A DNA stretch of 46,540 nucleotides from a bacterium (lineage in GTDB: Bacteria > Planctomycetota > Phycisphaerae > Phycisphaerales > SM1A02), in contig JAPOKA010000017.1 of NCBI GenBank assembly GCA_029977865.1, positions 1 through 46,540 on the forward strand, written 5' to 3'. Both the position numbers and the translations under genes were made by a program. The notes under the pieces are model-generated. The model was not told the origin of the DNA, searched no databases, and was given only the letters and a program-made list of their open reading frames with translations. Below, one piece after another: positions 15,069 through 23,333 of the stretch; position 1 is the stretch's first letter; the number at the start of each line of letters is the position of its first letter.

Positions 15069-16013
15069 CTACTCCTCGCTCTTGGCTGCCTTCTTGGCTC
15101 GCTTGCCTTGGAGGACTCCCCCGAAGACGGTCAGCGAAGCCCAAAGCGCCAGCCACGGTCCGCCCGGTAGCGTCTCGGCAACCCAATCTGGGAAGAGGAC
15201 CCCAACGAGTGCGGTTCCGCCGGCGAGGATCAGCATCGAGCCGAGCAGAGCGGTCACCACCCGGAGGGCGGCTCGCCGGAAGATGAGTCCGACGCCGAAG
15301 CCGATCACTGCCCCCGCGAGCCCGGCGCCGCCGGCGAGGGTGCGGCCGGGTTGGGGGAGGGCATCCCAACGTTCCTGGGTCCAGGTTCGAACTTGAAGCA
15401 GGCTCGAGGTGAGATGGGAGAGCGGCGAGGCGGGCTCCTCGACCTCGGTGCCTTCGTCGTCCGCGTCGTCCGCCCACCGTGGATGCAGGGTGGCCAAGCG
15501 CACCGAAGGCTGAACGTTCGATCGCACTCCGACCGAAGGTGCGTCGGGGGCGATCAGGCCGCGTTCGACCGCCACGACCGTCGCGAGCAGCGCGGCGAGA
15601 CCCACCATGAAGGCGAGGCCTCCCGCTACGGCGAAGCGCATGCCGATCGCGGCCAGCGCCATCAGCACCACTGCCCCGGCGATGGCGGCGGCAAGCGGCG
15701 GAAGCGACGGTGCGAGGGCGGCGAAGACACCCAACCCGACCGGGACGCCGACCACGATTCCCAGCAGCATCAAGCCAAGCCGCAGGAAGCGTTCGCCATG
15801 CCACCAGAGCAGGAATCCCACCAGAAGCGCGACGCCGGAGGGAATCAGTCCGATGGTCGGAAACTGCCGAAACGCCTCCGCCAGTGCCGAGGCGTCGAGT
15901 GAGGGCAGCTGCTCGAGCGAGTCGAGGGCGGCGCTTGCGTGCTCCTGCATCGTGTCGATCGACTCGGGTGAGAGCGAAACGCCTGGGGCGGCGGCCATGA
16001 GGTTCATGAGCAT
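15069..16013 (-). CDS. Multi-pass membrane protein with extramembrane loop
   Basis: A 314-residue protein. An amphipathic N-terminus (residues 1-50) is followed by about five helices. A polar, acidic region without helices (about 155-215, including ADDADDEGTEVEEP) comes next, then three more helices and a Lys-rich tail (KRAKKAAKSEE). The first helix cluster contains WWHGERFLRLGLMLLGI, similar to the downstream gene, hence likely DUF4203/TMEM198-like. The frame extends to 18428 as antisense shadow of the YyaL gene, so it is not real beyond ATG 16013. Divergent from yyaL with 129 nt between. No function can be given. Confidence 0.65.
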   Translation of the reverse strand: MLMNLMAAAPGVSLSPESIDTMQEHASAALDSLEQLPSLDASALAEAFRQFPTIGLIPSGVALLVGFLLWWHGERFLRLGLMLLGIVVGVPVGLGVFAALAPSLPPLAAAIAGAVVLMALAAIGMRFAVAGGLAFMVGLAALLATVVAVERGLIAPDAPSVGVRSNVQPSVRLATLHPRWADDADDEGTEVEEPASPLSHLTSSLLQVRTWTQERWDALPQPGRTLAGGAGLAGAVIGFGVGLIFRRAALRVVTALLGSMLILAGGTALVGVLFPDWVAETLPGGPWLALWASLTVFGGVLQGKRAKKAAKSEE

Positions 16014-16127
16014 GGGTCGTTGCCTTGGGGGCCGATGGGGTGGCGGTGGCGTCTCAACCGAATCGGACCCTGCGACCGCGGTCGCATCGGCGAAGCGCTC
16101 GTCGGAGGATGAATCCATCCGCGGCGG

Positions 16128-16133
16128 TACGCT
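16128..16133 (+). promoter_or_regulatory. Candidate -10 box (TACGCT) of the YyaL gene
   Basis: TACGCT ends 9 nt before ATG 16143. It keeps the most important -10 positions (T1, A2, T6). Transcription would start within about three bases of the ATG. No purine-rich ribosome-binding site lies between, consistent with a leaderless mRNA. Confidence 0.3.
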
Positions 16134-16142
16134 CTCGCCTCG

Positions 16143-18419
16143 ATGGGCAATCCTCACTTTGCGGTTCGCAACGATGGCGGGTTCCGCCTCGCCGATTCGA
16201 GCAGCCTCTACCTCCGGCAGCACGCTGGCAATCCCGTCGCGTGGTGGCCTTGGGGAGCCGCCGCGATCGCGGAGGCTCGCCGCCTCGATCGGCCAATCTT
16301 TTTGTCGATCGGATACAGCACCTGCCACTGGTGCCACGTGATGGCCCGCGAGAGCTTCGAGGATGCCGAGATCGCGGCGCTTCTGGAAGCGAGCTATCTC
16401 AGCATCAAGGTCGATCGCGAGGCGCAGCCGGAGGTCGACGAGATCTACATGACCGCCTGCCAGGTCTTCACCCGGATCACCGAGGGGCGACCGAGCGGTG
16501 GCTGGCCGCTCTCTGTCTTCCTCGAGCCGAGGTCGCTGCGGCCTTTCTTCGTGGGTACCTACTTCCCGCCGCAGCCCGCCCATGGCCGCGCGAGCTTCCG
16601 GCAGGTGCTCGAAGCGCTGGCGGCTGCGTGGCGGGAGCGGCCTGGCGAAGTGATCGCGCAGAGCAGTCAGTTGGGAGATCTCGTCGCGGAGTCGCTGGCG
16701 GTTCGTCCGGAGGCGACCACCGTTGAGGCGGCCATCCTCGACCGTGCGGCCGACGCACTGGAGGCGATCGAGGATCGCGAGCACGGCGGCTTCGGTGGCG
16801 GGCCCAAGTTTCCCCAGCCGGTTCAGCTGCGACTGCTCGAGGCAGCAGCGCGGCGGCGGCCGGCGCTCGCGACTTCGATCGATCGCGCTCTCGACGCGAT
16901 GGGACGGGGTGGGATCTTCGATCACGTCGCGGGCGGATTCCACCGCTACGCCGTCGATGCCTCGTGGACGGTGCCCCACTTCGAGAAGATGCTCTACGAC
17001 CAGGGGCAATTGCTCACCGCCCTCGCGGAGAGCGTGCGACGAAGCGGCGATCCGTTCCGACGGCGGACGATGTCGCGAACCGCGGAGTGGCTGTTGCGGT
17101 CGATGCGAGTGCCCGGAGGCGCCTTCGCGGCTGCCTTCGACGCCGACACCGGCGATCGCGAGGGCGCCACCTTCCTGTGGACACCCGAGTCCGCGGCCTT
17201 CGCCTTGCGCGAGCACGGCGCGGCCGAACTCGTTTCGTGGGCACTCGCGGAGTACGGCCTCGACGGACCCGCCAACTTCCGCGATCCGCACCATCCCGAG
17301 GATCCGCCGGCGTGGGTCCTGCGGCTTGCCGCGAAACCGCGCGAGCCGGAGTCCGACGCGGTCCACGCCCGCCGCGACGCCGTCGAGTCGGCCTTGGCCG
17401 CGGCACGCGACTCCCGTCCGCAGCCTCAACGCGACGATGCGGTGATCGCGGGATGGAATGGACTTGCGATCGGCGGCCTCGCTGCGGCGGCGACCGCAAT
17501 GGGCGACGCGGGTCGACCGTGGCTCGAGGCCGCGGCGGTCGCGGCGCGGTCGGTGCTTGCAAGCCACTGGCACCCGTCGGCTCGCGAGCCGATCTTCGAG
17601 CGGCTCGCCGGTGGCGGGCCGGCGCCCCTCGAGGACCACGCGCTCTTTGCCGAGGGGCTGCTGGCGCTGGCAGGCGCACTCGCGACATTCGGGGACGCAG
17701 CGGAAGGCGCGAAGTTCGCCGACGCAGCCGCCGCGATTGCCGAGGTTGCGGAGCGCCGCTTCGGCGATTCGGGTGGTGGGTGGTTCGACAGCGAGGCGGA
17801 GCGCTCGGATCTCTTCGTGCGGGTGCGGCGCATCGACGACGGTGCCGTGCCATCGGGCGCAGGCACGATGGCACGAGTGGCGCTTGCGCTTCATCGCCGC
17901 GACGGCGACGATCGCTGGCTCGACCGCGCAGCCGCGGCGATCTCTGCGACCAGCGCCGTCATCGTCTCCAATCCGATCGGCGCGGCGCTCTCGACGCTCG
18001 CGGTCGCCGAACTGGCGGCGATCGATCCAAGTCGCTTGCCGCGGTCCGCTGCGGTCGATTCGACACCACCGGTGCGGGCGAGGCTCGAGCCGGCGGTGCC
18101 GCGGTTCTCCGCGGCGGGGGATGCCCAGGCCACGCTGCAGATCGAGATCGACCCGCCGCACCACATTCACGCCCACGATCCCGGGGAGGAAGGACTCGTC
18201 GGCCTTGCGGTCCGCGGCGACGGTGCCGGGCTCGAGGTCGAACCGGAGTACCCGCGGGGCGATCTCTACCGCGAGCGGCTCAGGGTGCACGCGCGATCGG
18301 TCTCGGTGCCGATTCGACTGCGCCGGCGAGCCCCGGGGGGACGCGTGCTCGTGCAGGTGCAGCCCTGCACCGATCGGCACTGCCTGCCTCCGCTGCACCT
18401 CGAGGTCGAGATTCCATGA
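16143..18419 (+). CDS. YyaL/DUF255 thioredoxin-like protein with fused DsbD-like C-terminal domain
   Basis: A 758-residue fusion. Residues 1-170 are a thioredoxin-like DUF255 domain with the diagnostic CHWCHVM motif (C61, C64) and a SGGWPLSVFL motif. Residues about 180-620 are the alpha/alpha toroid typical of YyaL/SPATA20 proteins, with motifs such as GGGPKFPQP, GGIFDHVAGGFHRY, VPHFEKMLYDQ and GWNGLAIGGL. The last about 118 residues are extra. They are beta-rich, contain HHIHAHDP and end with QPCTDRHCLPP (C742, C747), as in the N-terminal periplasmic domain of DsbD. No signal peptide is visible, so its location is uncertain. The stop overlaps the asparaginase-like ATG by 4 nt. The role of YyaL proteins is not established. 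Confidence 0.9.
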   Translation: MGNPHFAVRNDGGFRLADSSSLYLRQHAGNPVAWWPWGAAAIAEARRLDRPIFLSIGYSTCHWCHVMARESFEDAEIAALLEASYLSIKVDREAQPEVDEIYMTACQVFTRITEGRPSGGWPLSVFLEPRSLRPFFVGTYFPPQPAHGRASFRQVLEALAAAWRERPGEVIAQSSQLGDLVAESLAVRPEATTVEAAILDRAADALEAIEDREHGGFGGGPKFPQPVQLRLLEAAARRRPALATSIDRALDAMGRGGIFDHVAGGFHRYAVDASWTVPHFEKMLYDQGQLLTALAESVRRSGDPFRRRTMSRTAEWLLRSMRVPGGAFAAAFDADTGDREGATFLWTPESAAFALREHGAAELVSWALAEYGLDGPANFRDPHHPEDPPAWVLRLAAKPREPESDAVHARRDAVESALAAARDSRPQPQRDDAVIAGWNGLAIGGLAAAATAMGDAGRPWLEAAAVAARSVLASHWHPSAREPIFERLAGGGPAPLEDHALFAEGLLALAGALATFGDAAEGAKFADAAAAIAEVAERRFGDSGGGWFDSEAERSDLFVRVRRIDDGAVPSGAGTMARVALALHRRDGDDRWLDRAAAAISATSAVIVSNPIGAALSTLAVAELAAIDPSRLPRSAAVDSTPPVRARLEPAVPRFSAAGDAQATLQIEIDPPHHIHAHDPGEEGLVGLAVRGDGAGLEVEPEYPRGDLYRERLRVHARSVSVPIRLRRRAPGGRVLVQVQPCTDRHCLPPLHLEVEIP

Positions 18420-18982
18420 GCCACGCACTCCTTGTCCGCTCCCGCCTCGCGATCGTCTCGACCGGCGGCACCATCGAGAAGACCTACGACGTCCTTGGAG
18501 GCGTGCTCGCCAACGCCCTCGCGGAGCGGGTGAGCGTGCTCGACGTGATGCTCTCCTCGCTCGAGCTTGGAGGCGTGAAGATCGAGCGAATCTCGCTCAT
18601 GGACAAGGACAGCCTCGAGATGACGCCGGAAGACCACGAGTCGATCGCGGGCGCGGTCGAGACCGCCTTCGCGACCAATGAGGCGGTGATCGTGGTGCAC
18701 GGGACCGATCGCCTTGCGGTGAGCGGCGAGAGAATCCTCGCGAGGCTGTCCGCGCACGGCGCCCTGCCCGGCCCGGTGGTGCTCACCGGTGCGATGCGGC
18801 CTTATGAACTTCGCACCACCGACGCGATGCAGAACCTCACCGAGAGCCTGTTGGCGGCGCGGGTGCTGCCGCCGGGTGTCTACTGCGTGATGCACAACGA
18901 GGTGCTCGCGTTCCCTGGGGTCTACAAGGATCGGGCTGCCGGGAGATTTCGGCGGCAGATCTCGACGGAGCCGAAGTCATGA
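18416..18982 (+). CDS. One-domain asparaginase-like protein
   Basis: A 188-residue protein equal to the N-terminal catalytic domain of type I/II asparaginases, which normally have 320 or more residues. It shows STGGTIEKTYD (nucleophile Thr region), VVHGTDRLAVSG (the Thr-Asp pair) and VVLTGAMRPYE followed by DAMQNL. The active-site lysine that precedes PVV in E. coli asparaginase II appears as Gly here (LPGPVVLTG). The C-terminal domain that completes the intimate dimer is absent. Short asparaginase-domain proteins are known as a group, but their substrates are not. ATG 18416 overlaps the yyaL stop and its stop overlaps the abgT start (both ATGA), so three proteins are made together. Confidence 0.8.
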   Translation: MSHALLVRSRLAIVSTGGTIEKTYDVLGGVLANALAERVSVLDVMLSSLELGGVKIERISLMDKDSLEMTPEDHESIAGAVETAFATNEAVIVVHGTDRLAVSGERILARLSAHGALPGPVVLTGAMRPYELRTTDAMQNLTESLLAARVLPPGVYCVMHNEVLAFPGVYKDRAAGRFRRQISTEPKS

Positions 18983-20571
18983 ACCTGACCCGCGAGAGCA
19001 GGACCGCTCGATTCCTGGCCTGGGTGGAGCGGGTCGGCAACCGCCTTCCCGATCCGGTCACGCTGTTCGCGGCGGGGGCGCTCCTGGTGCTCGCCGCCTC
19101 GGCGCTGGCCGCGAATCTCGGCTGGAGCGAGCCGCATCCCACCCAGCCCGGCGTGGTGATCACCGCGAAGAGCCTGCTCACCGCCGACGGGTTGCGCTGG
19201 GTCTTCACCCACATGGTCGAGAACTTCACCAGCTTTCACCCGCTCGGTGTGGTGCTGGTCGCGATGCTCGGCATCGGCGTCGCGGAGCGAAGCGGACTGA
19301 TCGCGGTGGTGCTCCGTGGTCTCGTCGCGGTGACCCCGCCGAAGCTGGTGACGCCGGCGCTGGTGCTGGTGGGCGTGCTCTCGAGCCTCGCCGCCGATGC
19401 CGGCTACGTGGTGCTGCCGCCGCTGGCTGCAGCGATCTTCGCCCGCATGAATCGAGCACCGCTCGCGGGACTCGCGGCAGTCTTCGTCGGCGTGGCGGGC
19501 GGCTTCAGCGCGAACCTGGTGGTCACGAGCCTCGACCCGCTGCTGCAGGGGCTCACCCAGGAGTCGGCGCAGCTGCTCGATCCCGAGGCGTTCGTGCGGG
19601 TCGACTGCAACTGGTGGTTCATGGTCGGCTCGACGGTCCTGATCACGCTGCTGGGATGGGCGGTGACCGCGTGGATCGTCGAACCGCGCTTCGGTCCCGA
19701 GGAGGTGAGCGCCCAGATCGCCGCGGGCGCTGCGTCGGTCGCCAACACCGACGACGGCACCTCGATCGCCACCGCGGAGCGGCGCGGGCTCGTGTTCGCA
19801 GCAGTCGCCTTCGCGATCGCGGCAGTCGGCCTGGGCCTGCTCATCGTGGTGCCGGGAGCGCCGCTGCACGGGACCTACGAGAAGGTCGCAGGCCGACCTC
19901 CGGTGCCGGTGTGGGCGGACGTGATCGTGCCGCTGCTGTTTCTCATGTTCCTCATCCCGGGTATCGGCTACGGGATCGGCGCTCGCACCATCCGCAGCGA
20001 TCGCGATGCGGCGAGGCTGCTCGGCGAGAGCATGCGCTCGATGGGCACCTACATCGTGCTGGCATTCTTCGCCGGACAGTTCGTGGCGTGGTTCCGCGAG
20101 TCGAATCTTGGAACCCTGCTCGCGGTCTCGGGAGTGGACTGGTTGCGGAGCTTCGGGCTCGGGCCGATGCCGCTGCTCGTCGGGGTGATCGGGCTCACCG
20201 GCTTCCTCAACCTCTTCCTCGGCTCGGCCAGCGCGAAGTGGGCCTTGCTGGCGCCGGTCTTCGTGCCCTTGATGATGGGCCTCGGCCTCGGCCCCGAACT
20301 GACCCAGGCCGCCTATCGCGTTGGCGACTCGACCACCAACCCGATCGCGCCGCTCAATCCCTATCTCGTGGTGATCCTCGTCTACCTGCGGACCTACGAG
20401 CCCAAGGGGGGGCTCGGATCGCTGGTCTCCTTGATGCTGCCGTACACGCTGGTGCTGGCGGTGGCGTGGACGATCTTCCTCCTGGTCTGGGCTGGACTCG
20501 GCATTCCGCTCGGTCCGGGTGACGCACCGCTCTTCATCGAACCGCTTGCGCCGGTCGCTTCCGGCATCTGA
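18979..20571 (+). CDS. AbgT family transporter
   Basis: Inner-membrane transporter of 530 residues with 11-13 helices. It matches the AbgT family, whose characterised members import p-aminobenzoyl-glutamate or export sulfonamides. Landmarks are the N-terminal WVERVGNRLPDPVTLF, the FTSFHPLGVVLVAMLGIGVAE segment, LSSLAADAGYVVLPPLAA, GGFSANLVVTSLDPLLQG, GSASAKWALLAPVFVPLMM and the late RVGDSTTNPIAPLNPYL. ATG 18979 overlaps the asparaginase-like stop (ATGA), which ties transport to that amidohydrolase-type protein. Cargo could be a folate breakdown product, another N-acyl amino acid or a drug; the sequence does not decide. Confidence 0.93.
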   Translation: MNLTRESRTARFLAWVERVGNRLPDPVTLFAAGALLVLAASALAANLGWSEPHPTQPGVVITAKSLLTADGLRWVFTHMVENFTSFHPLGVVLVAMLGIGVAERSGLIAVVLRGLVAVTPPKLVTPALVLVGVLSSLAADAGYVVLPPLAAAIFARMNRAPLAGLAAVFVGVAGGFSANLVVTSLDPLLQGLTQESAQLLDPEAFVRVDCNWWFMVGSTVLITLLGWAVTAWIVEPRFGPEEVSAQIAAGAASVANTDDGTSIATAERRGLVFAAVAFAIAAVGLGLLIVVPGAPLHGTYEKVAGRPPVPVWADVIVPLLFLMFLIPGIGYGIGARTIRSDRDAARLLGESMRSMGTYIVLAFFAGQFVAWFRESNLGTLLAVSGVDWLRSFGLGPMPLLVGVIGLTGFLNLFLGSASAKWALLAPVFVPLMMGLGLGPELTQAAYRVGDSTTNPIAPLNPYLVVILVYLRTYEPKGGLGSLVSLMLPYTLVLAVAWTIFLLVWAGLGIPLGPGDAPLFIEPLAPVASGI

Positions 20572-20583
20572 GTGAGCGATCCC

Positions 20584-20589
20584 TACACT
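20584..20589 (+). promoter_or_regulatory. Candidate -10 box (TACACT) of the POT transporter gene
   Basis: TACACT lies 34 nt before ATG 20624, and the same CCTACACTCG string occurs before the sigma-factor gene at 26733. Here the spacing leaves a leader of about 28 nt, in which AGGGA sits upstream of the ATG as a ribosome-binding site. The -35 is unclear. Confidence 0.35.
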
Positions 20590-20623
20590 CGGCGTCCACG
20601 CCACCCCCTCAGGGAACCCGCGC

Positions 20624-22645
20624 ATGAGCACCTTCTCGACACTGCCCGATCAGTCCCGCACCGGCATGCCTCCGGGCGTTCCGTACATCGTGGGCAACGA
20701 GGCGGCGGAGCGATTCAGCTTCTACGGCATGAAGACGATCCTCGTCGTCTTCATGACCCAGTACCTGATGACCGCCTCGGGCCAGTGCGAGTTCTTCGGC
20801 GAGGCGGAGGCGCGGGAGAACCTCGCCTGGTTCACGGCGAGCGCCTACTTCTTCCCGGTGATCGGGGCGATCATCGCCGACGCGATCCTCGGCAAGTACC
20901 TCACGATCATGCTGCTCTCGTGGGTCTACTGCCTCGGCCACCTGGCCCTGGCGCTCATGGACCTTCCGCCGGCGGCGCTGCAGGCCTCGTTCGAACCCAA
21001 GACCTGGCTCCTGATCGGGCTGATGCTGATCGCGATCGGATCGGGCGGCATCAAGCCCTGCGTCTCCGCCCACGTCGGCGACCAGTTCGGGCGCGGCAAC
21101 AAGCACCTGCTCTCCAAGGTGTTCGGGTGGTTCTACTTCTCGATCAACTTCGGCAGCTTCTTCTCGACGTTGATGACGCCGTGGCTGCTCAACTGGTACG
21201 GGCCTTCGTGGGCGTTCGGGGTGCCGGGGGTGCTGATGTTCATCGCCACCGTCGTCTTCTGGATGGGTCGACACCGATTCGTCCACGTGCAGCCGCGCGG
21301 CCTGGCCTTCCTGCGCGAGACCTTCACCGGCAACGGCCTGCTCACCATCCTCAAGTTGATCCCGGTCTACCTGTTCATCTCGGTGTTCTGGTCGCTCTAC
21401 GACCAGACCGGCGGCGCGTGGGTGCTGCAGGCGGCGAAGATGGACCGCAACTTCCTCGGGGTGGAGTGGCTCGAGAGCCAGGTGCAGGCGATCAACCCGC
21501 TCCTGATCCTCGCCTTCATTCCGCTCTTTTCCTACCTGATCTACCCCGCGATCTCGCGGGTCTTCCCGCTGACGCCGATGCGGAGGATCTCGATCGGCCT
21601 GTTCGTGACGGTGGCGGCCTTCGGCCTCTCCGGGCTCATCGAGAGCTGGATCGACCAGGGCATGACGCCCAACATCGCCTGGCAGCTGCTCGCCTACGTG
21701 GTGATCACCGCGGCGGAGGTGATGGTCTCGATCACCGGACTCGAGTTCAGCTACACCCAGGCCCCGCCGCAGATGAAGTCGTTCGTGATGAGCCTCTTCC
21801 TGCTGACGGTCTCGGTGGGCAACGTCTTCACCGCCATCGTGAACAACGTGATCCAGGTTCCTTCGCGGCTCGACGGCGTGCATGCGGCGATCGCCGAGCA
21901 CACCGCGCCCGACGGCAGTGTGGATGGCAGCGGCCTCGAGGCGTCCTTGCGCGAGCTCGGCGCCATCGTGGTGCGCGACGCCGAACGCTGGCAGGTGACC
22001 CTCGGCGGCGGACGCAGCGACGATGGCCTGGCGTTCGCGATCGACGCCGACGGCTCGCTCGGCGGCATCTCGACCTCGGTCGATGCCACCTTCGCGGAGG
22101 GGCGTCGCCGCATCGAGGAGGCGTGGGCGAACTCCGCGCCGCTCGAGCAGGATCGCCGACTCCCGACCGCGCCCGAAGGCGACGAACTGCTCGCCGGCCT
22201 GACCGATCCGTGGGGAGCGCCGCTCGAGTACCAGTTGCTCTCGCCCGACCGCTACCAGATCGAGAGCCTGGGAGCGGATGGCGAGTTCCGCAGCGAGGAC
22301 GATGTGCGTACCACCACCGCACTGCTGCTGCCTGAGGCTCCGGGTGCGCCCGAGGCGGGCCCCCCGACCTGGCGCGAACGCCATGTGCCTTGCGCCGCCG
22401 AGGAAGCCCCGAGCGGCGTCGACACGGCCACCTTCTCCGCCCGGGTCTCGGTGGGCGGAGGCGAGTCGGTGGCCGGCGCCGACTACTACTGGTTCTTCAC
22501 CACGGTGATGGCGGTGGCGGCGGTGCTCTTCGTCTTCGTCGCGATGGTCTACCGCCCGAAGGAGTACATCCAGGGCGAGAGCGGAGGTCCCGAGCCCGAC
22601 GCGGTGGAACGCCGCGACGAGATGGGACGTCTCGACGACCGCTGA
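20624..22645 (+). CDS. POT (PTR2) family peptide transporter with a GspG-like insertion
   Basis: Proton-coupled oligopeptide importer of the inner membrane; 673 residues against about 450-500 for most bacterial POTs. Family motifs are intact: [12 protein letters not shown] (ExxER, residues 25-36), [41 protein letters not shown] and [13 protein letters not shown]. After the helix ending near residue 410 there is a polar insertion of about 210 residues, then one last helix (about 621-641) and a charged tail. The insertion includes [10 protein letters not shown]...[15 protein letters not shown] (528-560), which resembles the C-terminal calcium-site motif of type II secretion pseudopilin GspG. 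The insertion would sit between the last two helices. Its own transcription unit; 52 nt after abgT. Confidence 0.92.
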   Translation: MSTFSTLPDQSRTGMPPGVPYIVGNEAAERFSFYGMKTILVVFMTQYLMTASGQCEFFGEAEARENLAWFTASAYFFPVIGAIIADAILGKYLTIMLLSWVYCLGHLALALMDLPPAALQASFEPKTWLLIGLMLIAIGSGGIKPCVSAHVGDQFGRGNKHLLSKVFGWFYFSINFGSFFSTLMTPWLLNWYGPSWAFGVPGVLMFIATVVFWMGRHRFVHVQPRGLAFLRETFTGNGLLTILKLIPVYLFISVFWSLYDQTGGAWVLQAAKMDRNFLGVEWLESQVQAINPLLILAFIPLFSYLIYPAISRVFPLTPMRRISIGLFVTVAAFGLSGLIESWIDQGMTPNIAWQLLAYVVITAAEVMVSITGLEFSYTQAPPQMKSFVMSLFLLTVSVGNVFTAIVNNVIQVPSRLDGVHAAIAEHTAPDGSVDGSGLEASLRELGAIVVRDAERWQVTLGGGRSDDGLAFAIDADGSLGGISTSVDATFAEGRRRIEEAWANSAPLEQDRRLPTAPEGDELLAGLTDPWGAPLEYQLLSPDRYQIESLGADGEFRSEDDVRTTTALLLPEAPGAPEAGPPTWRERHVPCAAEEAPSGVDTATFSARVSVGGGESVAGADYYWFFTTVMAVAAVLFVFVAMVYRPKEYIQGESGGPEPDAVERRDEMGRLDDR

Positions 22646-22703
22646 TCGGAAACGAGGTGACGCGATCGACGAGCCGCGCCTGATCTCACTGCGCCGCCCC
22701 GCG

Positions 22704-23333
22704 GTGGTCAATCTCGTCCCCGGTGCGTTCGTGCCCGCCGAGCCCGCGCTCGAGGCGATCGACGCGGCCTGGTCGAGGCTTCGAGAGCAGAACTCGCGGT
22801 TCTTCGACGGGCGGGTGCTGCATGTGCTCGGAGTCTCCCGCAACGGCCACGGAGGCGTGGTGGTGCATGTGATGGAGGCGGCCTACCGCTTCTACGCGGT
22901 CATCGCCTGCGGACTCGACACGGGAGTCCGTCCGCTGGGGGTGAAGGGGCTCGCCGAGGTCGATGGCGACGACGGCAGGCGGCGTTGGCTGATGGGGCGA
23001 CGCTCCGACCGGGTCGCCTACTACCCCGATCGCTGGGAGTTCGTGCCGGGCGGCTGTCTCGAGCCGGGCGTCGATCCTGCCGAGATGCTGCTGCGAGAAC
23101 TCGGCGAAGAGTCGGGCTTCGAGGCTGCTTCGCCGCCGGTGCCCGTGGCGTTGCTCTACGACCCTTCCGCATTCAGCTGGGAATTGGTGCACCGAGTCGC
23201 GATCCGTCCGCGGGCGGGCATCGATCCTCCAGGCTGGGAGTACCGCGAACTGCGGTGGGTGGCGCGGGGCGACGAGCCGCAACCGCTCTCGCCGATCGCG
23301 AGGCGCATGCAACCGCTGCGATCGGAGCCGTGA
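22704..23333 (+). CDS. NUDIX hydrolase
   Basis: A 209-residue protein whose Nudix box reads GGCLEPGV...LLRELGEESGF (about residues 118-140). The catalytic REL-EE-G part is intact, but the first box glutamate, normally after EPG, is Val. Substrates of the family are nucleoside diphosphates linked to other groups; none can be named here. The N-terminal 90 residues form a separate domain with a GRVLHVLGVSRNGHGG motif, seen in several larger Nudix proteins. The start is uncertain: GTG 22704 is the first accepted start codon, but the reading frame continues upstream to before 22660 without ATG. The stop overlaps the GTG of the pseudouridine synthase (GTGA), 58 nt after the POT gene. Confidence 0.82.
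   Translation: MVNLVPGAFVPAEPALEAIDAAWSRLREQNSRFFDGRVLHVLGVSRNGHGGVVVHVMEAAYRFYAVIACGLDTGVRPLGVKGLAEVDGDDGRRRWLMGRRSDRVAYYPDRWEFVPGGCLEPGVDPAEMLLRELGEESGFEAASPPVPVALLYDPSAFSWELVHRVAIRPRAGIDPPGWEYRELRWVARGDEPQPLSPIARRMQPLRSEP

Noticed and set aside
16014-18428. Minus-strand frame extending the membrane protein to 1119 residues
   Set aside because: The added part is antisense to the YyaL gene and lacks protein-like composition; the membrane-protein start at 16013 explains the conserved part.
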